DNA of 60,980 bases. It comes from Riemerella columbina DSM 16469 (lineage in GTDB: Bacteria > Bacteroidota > Bacteroidia > Flavobacteriales > Weeksellaceae). Position numbers and translations under genes: made by a program. Numbering within the stretch: position 1 is the stretch's first letter; every line of letters starts with the position of its first letter. Below, piece by piece: positions 1 to 9,326 of this stretch. The notes beneath the pieces are model-generated. The model ran no database searches. It was not told where the DNA came from and worked only from the letters and a program-made list of their open reading frames with translations. The stretch lies in NCBI RefSeq assembly GCF_000374405.1, contig NZ_KB894221.1:195-61174 (forward strand), read 5' to 3'.

Positions 1-1269
<1,269 letters not shown>

Positions 1270-1408
1270 ATGTTCTTCCTGTCTCACTCAAAGTTTTTTT
1301 TACGCTTTGGTTTTTATCCTTACTTGGTTGTTATATGTATTTCAATGTTCTCTATTTCTTTTCGCTTCCTCTAATCTCGCCTGTCAGACTTCGTTAGATT
1401 TGCGAGTG

Positions 1409-1439
1409 CAAAAGTAAAATTTATTTTTGAATTACCAAA
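1409..1439 (-). promoter_or_regulatory. rRNA promoter P1 (proximal)
   Basis: Read on the minus strand: -33 TTTG (complement of 1436-1439), 19-base spacer, -7 TACTTTTG (complement of 1409-1416). This fits the Bacteroidota primary-sigma consensus TTTG-N17-23-TAnnTTTG. It is followed by GCACTCGC, a GC-rich discriminator. It would give a leader of about 130 nt before mature 16S. Confidence 0.85.
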
Positions 1440-1514
1440 ATATTTTTCGATATTTTTTTAATCCCTAAAAAGTAAATTTTTAATCTCCTGCGCCCCGTGT
1501 TTGAATTCGGACTG

Positions 1515-1544
1515 CAAAGATACAACTTATTTTTTATTATCAAA
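1515..1544 (-). promoter_or_regulatory. rRNA promoter P2
   Basis: Minus strand: TTTG (1541-1544), 18-base spacer, TATCTTTG (1515-1522), then discriminator GCAGTCCG. It lies 106 bp upstream of P1 in the second tandem repeat. Confidence 0.8.
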
Positions 1545-1617
1545 ATATTTTTAAATATTTTTTTTGATTCAATCTTAAAAATTTCAACTTCGCTGCTTAT
1601 CTCCCGATTTTCGAGCG

Positions 1618-1649
1618 CAAAAGTAAAAACTATTTTTTATATGACCAAA
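1618..1649 (-). promoter_or_regulatory. rRNA promoter P3
   Basis: Minus strand: TTTG (1646-1649), 20-base spacer, TACTTTTG (1618-1625), discriminator GCGCTCGA. It lies 103 bp upstream of P2. Confidence 0.8.
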
Positions 1650-1719
1650 TTTTTAAGGTCTTTTTTTACAAAATGTTTTTTCTAATCTCCTGCGCTGCTC
1701 ATCTCCCGATTTGCGACTG

Positions 1720-1751
1720 CAAAAGTAGAAACTTTTTTTATAACTCACAAA
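1720..1751 (-). promoter_or_regulatory. rRNA promoter P4 (distal)
   Basis: Minus strand: TTTG (1748-1751), 20-base spacer, TACTTTTG (1720-1727), discriminator GCAGTCGC. It lies 102 bp upstream of P3. Confidence 0.8.
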
Positions 1752-1898
1752 TTATTATATCAAAAAATATAATAACAAAATTTAATCCACTGGTTCTCAA
1801 ATGAAAAAGTTTATATAACTATCAAATATTAGACTATTAAATTAATCCACTATAAAATCTTGCATTCTTTTTAGCCTTATTATATATAGATAAAATTG

Positions 1899-1906
1899 TA
1901 TATTTG
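1899..1906 (+). promoter_or_regulatory. -7 box for the GH3-bshA operon
   Basis: TATATTTG, a full TAnnTTTG match, lies 17 bases before the ATG at 1924. I see no good TTTG at the -33 distance, so this is a partial promoter match. Confidence 0.5.
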
Positions 1907-1923
1907 TTGTTTAAGAATACAAT

Positions 1924-3654
1924 ATGAAACTATACCGTCTTTTATTTTTAGCCTTATCTATTTACTTTTTGAACCTAAATGCTCAATATCAACCTAAAGA
2001 GAATATCGAGCAATTAAATCAAGAAGCAGAGACCTATGCAGAACAAACCTATCAAAAGCTTTCATTAGAGGATAAAATTGGGCAACTGTTTATTGTAGCA
2101 CTCTATAATAATAAAGGGAATGATTTCATCCAAAATGTAAGAAACCTAGTGGAGCACGAGCATATCGGTGGGCTTATTCTAATGCAAGATGATGCTAGAA
2201 AGCATATTGAGCTTATTAATGAATTTCAAGCACAGTCTAAAATCCCCCTAATGATAGGTATGGATGCCGAGTGGGGACTCTACCAAAGACTTCCAATTGC
2301 ACATAAATTTCCTTGGGCAATGACACTCGGGGCCATTCAAGACCCTCAACTGATTTATGAAATGTCCAGCCAAATAGCTCAAGACTGTAAACGAATGGGA
2401 ATTTATTGGGATTTTGCCCCCGTAGTAGATGTGAATACCAATCCTAAAAACCCGATTATTGGCAATCGTTCTTTTGGCTCTAATGTTAATAATGTAATTT
2501 CGAAAGCATTGGCATATAGTCAAGGGTTGCAAGACCACGGCGTTCTGGCAAGTATCAAGCATTTTCCAGGTCATGGTGATACCGATACCGATTCGCATTT
2601 AGATTTACCTGTAGTTGCCCATTCTAAGGAGCGATTGGAGCAAATGGAATTAGCTCCTTTCAAAGCGTTAATGAATAAAAATATTGGTGGGGTTATGATT
2701 GCTCATCTATATATTCCCGCATTAGAACCGCAAAAGAGCATTCCTGGGTCGCTATCTCATCATATCATAACTGATTTATTAAAACATCAATACCAATATA
2801 ATGGACTAATCATTACCGATGCACTTAATATGAATGCTGTAGCTAAAAAATTCAGTCCTGGAGTTTTGGACTTAATGGCTTTTAAAGCAGGAAATGATAT
2901 TATGCTGTTTTCTCAAGATGTGCCTTCTGGAAGACGCCTGATAAAACAGGCCTTAATGTCTGGGGATATTTCGGAACAACGATTAAAGGAAAGTGTAATT
3001 AAAATTTTAAAAACAAAATATCTTTTAGGCTTAACCCATCAGCAACCTATTGAGACTTCTGGCATAGAACATGACCTTAATAATGACACGCATCGTCAGT
3101 TAAGTGAAAAACTTTATGCTAATGCATTGACGGCTCTTAAAGATAACAATAATGCTTTACCTTTAAGAAATCGCGAGACTTATTATTATTTACCTTTAGA
3201 AGAAGCTCCTTACCAAGATTTTATCAATGAACTTAACAATGATAGTAAGCGTGTTACCTTAATTAAAGAGAGTGATGTTGCCCAATTATCTAAAGGTGCT
3301 AAAGTAATCGTGGGATTCCATAAAGACAATAGCACCGCCTATAAGCCTTACAAAATATCGTATAAAAGTAAACAATTGCTAAAGCGATTAAGCCAGCAAC
3401 AGCAAGTCATATTAGTAGTATTTGGTAGTCCTTATGCTTTAAAAGATATTGATATTAGCGCTATCCCGACTGTTCTTGTGGCATACGAAAACAATCCGCT
3501 TTCTATGAAAGCAACGGCTAAAGCCTTAAAAGGCATGACTAAAATCCATGGTCGACTGCCCGTAGTGGTGAACGAACATATAAAAGAAGGCATGGGGATT
3601 GATATTATTTGTCCAACAGAAAAAGATTTTTCTAATAAAATAATCGTGGAATAA
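1924..3654 (+). CDS. glycoside hydrolase family 3 protein (beta-N-acetylglucosaminidase type)
   Basis: The 576-residue protein has a hydrophobic signal peptide (about residues 1-20) and is therefore probably periplasmic or outer-membrane associated. A GH3 N-terminal TIM barrel spans about 45-365. The family motif KHFPGHGDTDTDSH is at 212-225; its Asp-His pair is the acid/base dyad typical of NagZ-like enzymes. The nucleophile Asp is expected in IITDALNM (Asp299). A shorter GH3 C-terminal domain follows. By family it should release N-acetylglucosamine from muropeptides or glycans. Many relatives in Bacteroidota carry an additional serine-hydrolase (beta-lactamase-like) domain; this one ends without it. 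It is first of a plus-strand run, 13 bases before bshA. The substrate is not determined by the sequence. Confidence 0.88.
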   Translation: MKLYRLLFLALSIYFLNLNAQYQPKENIEQLNQEAETYAEQTYQKLSLEDKIGQLFIVALYNNKGNDFIQNVRNLVEHEHIGGLILMQDDARKHIELINEFQAQSKIPLMIGMDAEWGLYQRLPIAHKFPWAMTLGAIQDPQLIYEMSSQIAQDCKRMGIYWDFAPVVDVNTNPKNPIIGNRSFGSNVNNVISKALAYSQGLQDHGVLASIKHFPGHGDTDTDSHLDLPVVAHSKERLEQMELAPFKALMNKNIGGVMIAHLYIPALEPQKSIPGSLSHHIITDLLKHQYQYNGLIITDALNMNAVAKKFSPGVLDLMAFKAGNDIMLFSQDVPSGRRLIKQALMSGDISEQRLKESVIKILKTKYLLGLTHQQPIETSGIEHDLNNDTHRQLSEKLYANALTALKDNNNALPLRNRETYYYLPLEEAPYQDFINELNNDSKRVTLIKESDVAQLSKGAKVIVGFHKDNSTAYKPYKISYKSKQLLKRLSQQQQVILVVFGSPYALKDIDISAIPTVLVAYENNPLSMKATAKALKGMTKIHGRLPVVVNEHIKEGMGIDIICPTEKDFSNKIIVE

Positions 3655-3667
3655 TAAAATAAAGCGT

Positions 3668-4801
3668 ATGAAAATTGGCATATTATGTTACCCCACCTAC
3701 GGCGGAAGCGGCATTGTAGCTACAGAGTTGGGTATGAGTTTGGCTCAAAAAGGCTATGAAGTTCATTTCATCAGTTCTAACCTGCCTGCACGATTGGATA
3801 TGACCAACTCCAACATCTACTTTCATAAAGTGAATGTAGAAACTTATCCGCTATTTAAATATCAACCTTATGATATTGCGTTGTCTTCGGCGATTTATCA
3901 GGTGGTAAAGTTATACAAGTTAGATATTATCCACGCCCACTATGCCATTCCTTATGCCTATGCCGCTTATGTTGCCAAGCAAATGCTAAAAGATGAAGCT
4001 ATTGAAATTCCTGTGGTAACCACATTACACGGCACCGATATTACTTTAGTAGGGCAACACCCAAGCTATAAAGCGGCAGTACAATTTTCCATTAACCATT
4101 CCGATGCCGTTACTTCTGTATCTGAAAGCCTAAAAGAGGATACCTTAAAAGCATTTAACATTCATAATGAAATACAAGTGATTCCTAACTTTATTGATAA
4201 TACACTCTACCAAAAAGAGGAGCTATGTTGTAGGTCACAGTTTGCTGAGCCTTCGGAAAAACTTTTGATTCATGTTTCTAACTTAAGAAAAGTAAAGCGC
4301 ATCCCAGATGTTTTAGCAGTGTTCAAAAAGGTACAATTGGAAATTCCTAGCAAACTCATTATCATTGGCGAAGGTCCCGAAATGGAATTTATTCATTATT
4401 TTTTAGAAGAAAACCCTCATTTAATAGACAAAATTAGATTGCTGGGAAAAACAGATAACCTATACGAAATTTTAAAATGTACCGATGTCTTTTTACTGCC
4501 TTCTGAACAGGAAAGTTTTGGTTTAGCCGCGTTAGAGGCCATGGCAGCAGGCAATGCTGTGGTGAGTAGCAATGCAGGAGGCATCCCTGAAGTGAACATC
4601 CAAGGTGAAACGGGGTTTCTTTCCAATGTAGGGGATACCGAAGATATGGCTAAAAATACCATCCATCTATTAAAAGATGATACTTTATTAAAAGACATGA
4701 AGCAAAATGCAGTACGAGTAGCCCAAAGCTTTGACCTTAAAATGATACTCCCAAAATACGAAGCGATGTACCAAAATACTTTAAATCATTATCTTAGCTA
4801 A
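3668..4801 (+). CDS. bshA: N-acetyl-alpha-D-glucosaminyl L-malate synthase BshA
   Basis: A GT4 glycosyltransferase of 377 residues. It opens with MKIGILCYPTYGGSGIVATE, the glycine-rich N-terminal signature of BshA, and has HGTDITLVG near residue 120 and the PSEQESFGLAALEAMA donor-site motif near 277-292. BshA joins UDP-GlcNAc and L-malate in the first step of bacillithiol synthesis in the cytoplasm. Bacillithiol is the main low-molecular-weight thiol in many Bacteroidota. bshB and bshC are not in this window. The gene ends directly against the next start (zero gap), so the two are translationally linked. Confidence 0.92.
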   Translation: MKIGILCYPTYGGSGIVATELGMSLAQKGYEVHFISSNLPARLDMTNSNIYFHKVNVETYPLFKYQPYDIALSSAIYQVVKLYKLDIIHAHYAIPYAYAAYVAKQMLKDEAIEIPVVTTLHGTDITLVGQHPSYKAAVQFSINHSDAVTSVSESLKEDTLKAFNIHNEIQVIPNFIDNTLYQKEELCCRSQFAEPSEKLLIHVSNLRKVKRIPDVLAVFKKVQLEIPSKLIIIGEGPEMEFIHYFLEENPHLIDKIRLLGKTDNLYEILKCTDVFLLPSEQESFGLAALEAMAAGNAVVSSNAGGIPEVNIQGETGFLSNVGDTEDMAKNTIHLLKDDTLLKDMKQNAVRVAQSFDLKMILPKYEAMYQNTLNHYLS

Positions 4802-6067
4802 ATGAATGAACACCTCTTGCAATACCTTTGGAATTTTAAAATCTTTAAACGGCTAGATTTTAAAGATACAGAAGGACATGAGATAGAAATACTAGATTTT
4901 GGACAATGGAATAAAAATGCGGGTCCTGATTTCCTCTATGCCAAAATACGCTACCAAGGGTTAATTTTAGCAGGGCATATTGAACTGCACCTTAAGTCAT
5001 CCGATTTTCGGAAGCATCAACATGAAGGGGATAAACATTATGACAATCTCATTCTACATGCTGTTTACGAACATGATGAAAATTTATCTTCACTCCAAGA
5101 AAAAAACATTCCAACCTTAGAGCTTAAACCTTATATTGATGAATTTACAATAGTAAAACATTTAGCATTGCAAAATACAAAGTCTAATTTTATCCCTTGT
5201 GATGCTATTTTTGACAAAGCTAAAACACCACTTTTATTTACCGAACAATTACTTTTAGAAAAACTAGAGCAACGCTCAAAGATCATCACTCAAGACCTTG
5301 AACATTTAAAATCAAACTATGAAGCTTTACTATTCCAAAACCTAGCCTATGCTTTTGGATTAAGAATTAATGCAGAAATTTTTAAGCAAATGGCTGGCTT
5401 AATAGATTTTTCTATCATCAACAAAGTGAGTCAGCATCGTGAGCAGCTAGAGGCTTTATTTTATGGATTGTGCGGTTGGCTAGACCAACCTTCCGATGCC
5501 ACCACCACACATTGGAAAAGAGAGTTTTATTTTCTAAATGCCAAATATAATCTACCTCAGCAAAGGCTTTCTCCATTATTTTTAAGATTAAGACCTGCCA
5601 ATTTTCCTACCATTAGGCTTTCTCAGTTGGCTCACCTTTATCATTTGCATCAGAATTTATTTTCAAAAATTGTGAAGGCAGAGCATTTGAGTGATATCAT
5701 TTCATTATTCCAACCCGTCGTGGCATCTCATTATTGGGATACGCATTATAATTTTGGAAAAACTACCGCAAAATCTCAGTCCAAACGATTGACTACAAGT
5801 TTTATTCACTTAATTATAATTAATGCGGTACTCCCTTTAAAATATACTTATTATAAAAACCAGAAAGAGTCTACGGCAGAAGATATCCTCCGTTTTTATG
5901 AAGCCTTACCACCAGAGAAAAATAGCATTATTACCCAATGGAAGAAGCTAGGGGTAGACATCAATTCTGCAAAAGATACACAAGCGTATTTATTTCTCTA
6001 CAAACAACTTTGTTCTGCGAAAAAATGTTTAAATTGCGGCATTGGTTATCAACTTTTAAAACCTTAA
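4802..6067 (+). CDS. DUF2851 family protein
   Basis: A 421-residue soluble protein without signal peptide. It begins MNEHLLQYLWNFKIF and has the conserved region ILDFGQWNKNAGPDF (about residues 30-44), followed by GHIELHLKSSDF and HYDNLILHAVYEHD, which I recognise as DUF2851, common in Bacteroidota. The Asp, Glu and His residues in this block (NAGPDF, HIELH, HAVYEHD) resemble a metal-dependent nuclease core, but no activity is established and this is only a suggestion. The C-terminus has two close cysteines (KKCLNCGIG), possibly a metal site. It lies between bshA (zero gap) and a PspC-like gene (2-base gap). Confidence 0.85.
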   Translation: MNEHLLQYLWNFKIFKRLDFKDTEGHEIEILDFGQWNKNAGPDFLYAKIRYQGLILAGHIELHLKSSDFRKHQHEGDKHYDNLILHAVYEHDENLSSLQEKNIPTLELKPYIDEFTIVKHLALQNTKSNFIPCDAIFDKAKTPLLFTEQLLLEKLEQRSKIITQDLEHLKSNYEALLFQNLAYAFGLRINAEIFKQMAGLIDFSIINKVSQHREQLEALFYGLCGWLDQPSDATTTHWKREFYFLNAKYNLPQQRLSPLFLRLRPANFPTIRLSQLAHLYHLHQNLFSKIVKAEHLSDIISLFQPVVASHYWDTHYNFGKTTAKSQSKRLTTSFIHLIIINAVLPLKYTYYKNQKESTAEDILRFYEALPPEKNSIITQWKKLGVDINSAKDTQAYLFLYKQLCSAKKCLNCGIGYQLLKP

Positions 6068-6069
6068 TT

Positions 6070-6291
6070 ATGCTTGAAAATATTCGACATCGTATGGAGT
6101 GTGAATGGTTTGGGGTACTCACAAGAATGGGTTCCAAAATTGGAATTCCTGTATCTAAACTAAGGGTCTTTTTTATCTATTCCACTTTTGCTACCGCAGG
6201 GATTTTTTTTCTATTGTATTTGGGTATGGCGTTTACACTTTGGGTAAAGGATATGTTTATCATTCGCCGTCCTAGTGTGTTTGATTTGTAA
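6070..6291 (+). CDS. PspC-domain small membrane protein
   Basis: A 73-residue protein. I chose the ATG at 6070, two bases after the upstream stop, because a longer frame from 5938 would overlap the DUF2851 gene deeply. MLENIRHRMECEWFGVLTRMGSKIG resembles the PspC N-terminus (cytosolic segment starting with an initial helix and a conserved G-V-...-G-...-R pattern), followed by a single long hydrophobic segment at about 34-56. PspC proteins are inner-membrane components of envelope-stress responses. Here there are no pspA/pspB neighbours, so the role is open. Confidence 0.75.
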   Translation: MLENIRHRMECEWFGVLTRMGSKIGIPVSKLRVFFIYSTFATAGIFFLLYLGMAFTLWVKDMFIIRRPSVFDL

Positions 6292-6292
6292 T

Positions 6293-6814
6293 ATGTCCAT
6301 TTCCCTAAAGCAACTTTCAGTAGCACACGAGCAGGAATTGGCATCCATATACCGTTCCTATTGTACAACATTTCCCGAAGACGAAAGGCGAAGTGCTGTT
6401 TCCTTTTATCAATTGTTGCAAAAAACCGAAGTTAAACTTTATCAATTATTCTGGTTTAATGAATGGATTGGTTACGCTTTATTTTGGCAACTATCTGATT
6501 TTTATTTTTTAGAACATTTTGAAATATTTCCAGAATATCGAGGAAAGCAATTGGGTAGTTTGGTGCTAGATTATTTTAAAAACCAATTGGGTTGTATCGT
6601 TTTAGAGTCTGAACCATCTCACTTAAATGATACCGCAAAGAGAAGAATCGAGTTTTATAAAAGAAATAGATTTATGATTTTAACCCAAGACTATATCCAA
6701 CCTGCCTATGATTGTTCAAAATCTTCGGTTCCGTTGTTTTTGCTTTCTAATCAATCTTTAGACCATTTACACGATAAAATTTCGGAAATTCATTCGGTAG
6801 TATATCAGGTTTAA
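6293..6814 (+). CDS. GNAT-family N-acetyltransferase
   Basis: A 173-residue protein from the ATG at 6293 (one base after the PspC stop; an upstream ATG at 6275 lies inside that gene). The acetyl-CoA binding motif A is visible as the segment FEIFPEYRGKQLGSLVLDYF (about residues 80-99), with the R/Q-x-x-G-x-G/A-like YRGKQLG. An ESEPSH stretch and a C-terminal tyrosine-bearing segment follow. The substrate is unknown. It ends the plus-strand operon, and its stop codon directly abuts the stop codon of the convergent gene at 6815. Confidence 0.82.
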   Translation: MSISLKQLSVAHEQELASIYRSYCTTFPEDERRSAVSFYQLLQKTEVKLYQLFWFNEWIGYALFWQLSDFYFLEHFEIFPEYRGKQLGSLVLDYFKNQLGCIVLESEPSHLNDTAKRRIEFYKRNRFMILTQDYIQPAYDCSKSSVPLFLLSNQSLDHLHDKISEIHSVVYQV

Positions 6815-7537
6815 TTATTTAAAATTAGCCTTTACCTCTTCTGCTTTTATCATAAATCGGGTAACTTCATCGGGATTGATTCTTCCATACTTTAATATTT
6901 CTTTGGTCTCAAAATCCTTTAACACAAAAAATATAAATCGATCTTGATTCATTTTGGAAATGCCTAATGCTTGAAAATAGTCCTCACCTAAAATGTCTTG
7001 AAAAGCCTTTACCGCATCTATAAGTTCCCATCGGTTTTCTATTTTGCCTAGTGATATTCCATCAACTTTGGGTTGGGTAAAAGTAGGCAGATGTTCCAAT
7101 CTATCTTTTGCCAAAGTAGCAGTACTTTTAGTTTTGTAATCTTGGTAAAGGTTTGTTTTTAGGGTTTTCAGTTTTTTATTTTCGGGAAATTGTTTTACAT
7201 CGTGGACTAAATTCCCCGTAGCTTTTACCTTAATCTTTACCTCTTCGATTTCCCTAACTAAAGTTTGAAGTTTATAAATGTTATACTTAAAAGAAGTCAC
7301 ATGATATTCTATTCTCTCATATCCATTTTTAACTATTCTAATGCGATCGTTCAGTTGGGCATTGAGTGCAAACCCACCTTCAGCATTAGTGGTTGTGATT
7401 TTATTTTGAGTAATATTAACAACCGTAGCATTTTCAATAGGGTTTTGAGTGTCGTCGGTCACTTTACCTGATAATTGCTGTGCGGGACAGTACATCATTG
7501 ATAATAGTCCTATACAAAAGAGTAAAAGTTTCTGCAT
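6815..7537 (-). CDS. carboxypeptidase-regulatory-like domain protein
   Basis: A 240-residue secreted protein with a signal peptide (residues 1-19, cleaved near AQQ). A CarboxypepD_reg-like beta-sandwich lies at about 22-95: LSGKVTDDTQNPIENATVVN, then GGFALNAQLNDRIRIVKNGYE. Such domains usually occur at the N-terminus of TonB receptors; here it stands alone with a lysine-rich C-terminal part that I do not recognise. It is a single gene on its strand. The complement of TATTTTTG (7555-7562) lies 18 bases upstream as a possible -7 box. The function is not known; a periplasmic or surface role is likely. Confidence 0.75.
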   Translation of the reverse strand: MQKLLLFCIGLLSMMYCPAQQLSGKVTDDTQNPIENATVVNITQNKITTTNAEGGFALNAQLNDRIRIVKNGYERIEYHVTSFKYNIYKLQTLVREIEEVKIKVKATGNLVHDVKQFPENKKLKTLKTNLYQDYKTKSTATLAKDRLEHLPTFTQPKVDGISLGKIENRWELIDAVKAFQDILGEDYFQALGISKMNQDRFIFFVLKDFETKEILKYGRINPDEVTRFMIKAEEVKANFK

Positions 7538-7683
7538 ATATTATAATTTGAAATCAAAAATAGACGATTCCCTTTTGACCTAAAAGCACTTTAACTTAGT
7601 TTAATAAAGATTATCAAATTTTTTAAACCATCTAACATTTTATAACATAAATTATGATAATATCTGATATAATCAACTTCTGA

Positions 7684-7716
7684 TTTGTGTTTGGTACGGA
7701 AATTTCATTATCTTTG
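7684..7716 (+). promoter_or_regulatory. ssrA promoter
   Basis: TTTG (7684-7687), 21-base spacer, TATCTTTG (7709-7716). Transcription would start near 7723, a few bases before the mature tmRNA 5' end at 7732, consistent with RNase P trimming. Confidence 0.75.
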
Positions 7717-7731
7717 TGGTCTTATTTACAT

Positions 7732-8129
7732 GGGGCTGACTGGTTTCGACAGCAAGGCCAATGGGTAAGTAAGCATGCAGAGAACCGTAGCGCGATCTCT
7801 TAAATCCCTTGCTACAATTTTTTAACTGGCAACGAAGAGTTTGCTCTTGCTGCATAATCCGAAGCATAGTAGGATTATCATTTTTCCCGAAGTATAGTAC
7901 GGAAACAAGATGTCTCACGGCAGCTCTGTTCTGCGGCGTCCGAGTATGAGGCATAGAAAAAGCGGAAATAAGCCTTTAGAAACTTCGGCTAAAGGACGAA
8001 AATTTTAGAAGATAAGCGTAGTGTTGGCGGTTTATGGTCTGCCCTGCGACGAAAATTAAACATAAACTAAGCATGTAGAAAGCTTGCGTATTGCTTGTTT
8101 GGACGAGGGTTCGAATCCCTCCAGCTCCA
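7732..8129 (+). ncRNA. ssrA: transfer-messenger RNA (tmRNA)
   Basis: The 5' end GGGGCUGACUGGUUUCGACA and the 3' end GGGUUCGAAUCCCUCCAGCUCCA form the tRNA-Ala-like half: GGGGCUG (7732-7738) pairs with CAGCUCC (8122-8128), with discriminator A8129 and an intact T-arm. The CCA end is not encoded. Length is about 398 nt, with pseudoknot-like complementary stretches between. tmRNA with SmpB rescues stalled ribosomes and tags the nascent protein for proteolysis. The longest minus-strand frame over it is an artefact. Confidence 0.98.
7828..7857 (+). other. tmRNA proteolysis-tag reading frame
   Basis: GGC AAC GAA GAG TTT GCT CTT GCT GCA TAA encodes GNEEFALAA, so the full tag including the charged alanine is AGNEEFALAA. 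The ALAA end is the ClpXP/ClpAP degron seen in most bacteria. The resume codon is inferred to be GGC at 7828. Confidence 0.9.
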
Positions 8130-8140
8130 CAATTTAACCT

Positions 8141-8197
8141 AAATAGAATCTATTAATAATTTGATTTTCAATCATTTATAGATTCTATTTTTTTCTA
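8141..8197 (+). terminator. intrinsic terminator of ssrA
   Basis: A perfect 13-bp stem (8141-8153 with 8178-8190, AAATAGAATCTAT) with a 24-base loop, followed by a run of T interrupted by one C. It lies 12 bases after the tmRNA end. Confidence 0.85.
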
Positions 8198-8482
8198 TTT
8201 GTACCCATAATTGTCCTTAAAAGTGATGACGGACATTATAAATTTACAGCTACTTCAATGGATACGAAAACACCAAAGTTAGATTTAAAAACTATTGATA
8301 ATATTACCACTGAAAAAGCGTTTATAAATTGGAGCAATTATACAAAAGTCTATAAAAATGATATTAACAATTTAATAAAAGATAATTCTTGTAATTGTTC
8401 AACGACAGGAACTAACAAACTTAAAATTACTAAAATTGAAAAAATATATCCTAAACTTCACGACGAAGGTATTGTTTATTAG
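8165..8482 (+). pseudogene. orphan open frame after ssrA, possibly the remnant of a gene
   Basis: The frame is open from 8165 to the stop at 8480-8482. The only internal ATG is at 8258, which would give 74 residues beginning MDTKTPKLDLKTIDN. Codons before that ATG read VPIIVLKSDDGHYKFTATS and look protein-like, suggesting that the 5' part was lost into the ssrA terminator region. I do not recognise the family. The frame overlaps the start of the GLPGLI gene by 47 bases, which argues that one of the two starts is not original. It may be a decayed gene or a small orphan gene. Confidence 0.4.
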
Positions 8483-9290
8483 TTTTTTTGCCATCTATTT
8501 TATGGGAAAATCTCAAATAAAAGTAACTTATGAGGTTACTTACAAACCCGACTCTACTTCCCAAGATACTAATACAGAACAAATGGCGCTTAAAATACAA
8601 GACCAGACTTCCTATTTTTATAATGAAACAAAATTTCAACTGGACTCTATCTATGAAAAAGCAACAAGGGAATATAGTAGAACTGGCGTCCAACCCAACA
8701 TACCCCTAAAATATGAATTGATTTTTGGTATTTATAAAGATTTAAAAAACAATGAAGTATGGGAAATTAAAAATGTAAATTCAAAACATTTTGCGTATCC
8801 CATAGATATACCTCATCTTAAATGGACTATATCTGATGAAACTCAACAAAAATATGGCTATACACTAAAGAAAGCCAACACTCATTTTGCGGGTAGAGAT
8901 TGGGTAGCATGGTATGCGCCAGAATTACCTATCAATAATGGTCCTTATAAATTTCAGGGGTTACCAGGTTTAATTTTAGAATTATTCGACTCAAAAAACG
9001 ATTATATTTTCAATACTATTAGTATTGTTAATTTTAAAGACCAAGTGAAACTTCCTAAAGGTTTCATCAAAACAACAAAAGAAAAATACAATGATTTTGT
9101 AGATAAATTAGTTGCTGACCCTGCCCTATCCATTCGAGAGTCTATCAGTAGAAGAAAAAATTTTAAAATGACCATCAATGGTCAATCTATCAGTAATAAT
9201 GAATTCTATGATAAAATTACCAATGAATTTAATGAGTTTAAAAACAGCCATAACAACCCTATAGAGAAGCATGTGTTGTGGATTAGATAA
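8436..9290 (+). CDS. GLPGLI family protein (TTG start)
   Basis: A 284-residue secreted protein. The start is TTG at 8436, chosen because it gives a good signal peptide (K-K then hydrophobic residues to about 22); the next ATG (8501) would remove it. The family hallmark GLPGLI is at residues 175-180, within YKFQGLPGLILELFDS. Upstream of it are the usual features of the family, including the AWYAPELPINNGPYKF segment. GLPGLI proteins are found in Bacteroidota, often as repeats of uncharacterised porter-like proteins; the function is unknown. The start overlaps an orphan frame, so the 5' end may be rearranged. Confidence 0.8.
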   Translation: MKKYILNFTTKVLFISFFAIYFMGKSQIKVTYEVTYKPDSTSQDTNTEQMALKIQDQTSYFYNETKFQLDSIYEKATREYSRTGVQPNIPLKYELIFGIYKDLKNNEVWEIKNVNSKHFAYPIDIPHLKWTISDETQQKYGYTLKKANTHFAGRDWVAWYAPELPINNGPYKFQGLPGLILELFDSKNDYIFNTISIVNFKDQVKLPKGFIKTTKEKYNDFVDKLVADPALSIRESISRRKNFKMTINGQSISNNEFYDKITNEFNEFKNSHNNPIEKHVLWIR

Positions 9291-9318
9291 AAAAAACTAC
9301 CTAATAAAATAGGCAGCT
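9290..9318 (-). terminator. intrinsic terminator of the DUF4290-murA-miaA-thioredoxin operon
   Basis: On the minus strand CTGCCTA, loop TTTTAT, TAGGTAG (one G-U pair), then a run of seven T. It lies just after the stop at 9327 and also separates the convergent GLPGLI gene. Confidence 0.7.
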
Positions 9319-9326
9319 TTTTAATT

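Larger units (their letters stand above)
1371..1751 (-). repeat. four tandem ~103-bp imperfect repeats upstream of 16S
   Basis: Each copy carries TAATCTC or a close variant, a short GC-richer stretch (for example CTCCCGATTT at 1601 and 1703), the box CAAA(A/G)(G/A)TA and an AT-rich spacer. The boxes start at 1409, 1515, 1618 and 1720, so the period is 102-106 bp. The copies are diverged in sequence but keep the promoter elements. The gene-free stretch 1270-1923 is explained by the rRNA leader, these repeats and the promoter region of the next gene. Confidence 0.8.

Noticed and set aside
1497-1685. Plus-strand frame of 62 codons in the rRNA promoter repeats.
   Set aside because: Low-complexity AT-rich sequence that covers promoter boxes P2 and P3; not protein-like.
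7673-7954. Minus-strand frame overlapping the tmRNA.
   Set aside because: It covers the 5' half of ssrA on the opposite strand and has no protein character.
8100-8132. tmRNA 3' end as a used attachment site with a duplicate downstream.
   Set aside because: No copy of GGTTCGAATCCCTCCAGCTC was seen elsewhere in the window and no integrase is nearby; kept only as a possible scar.
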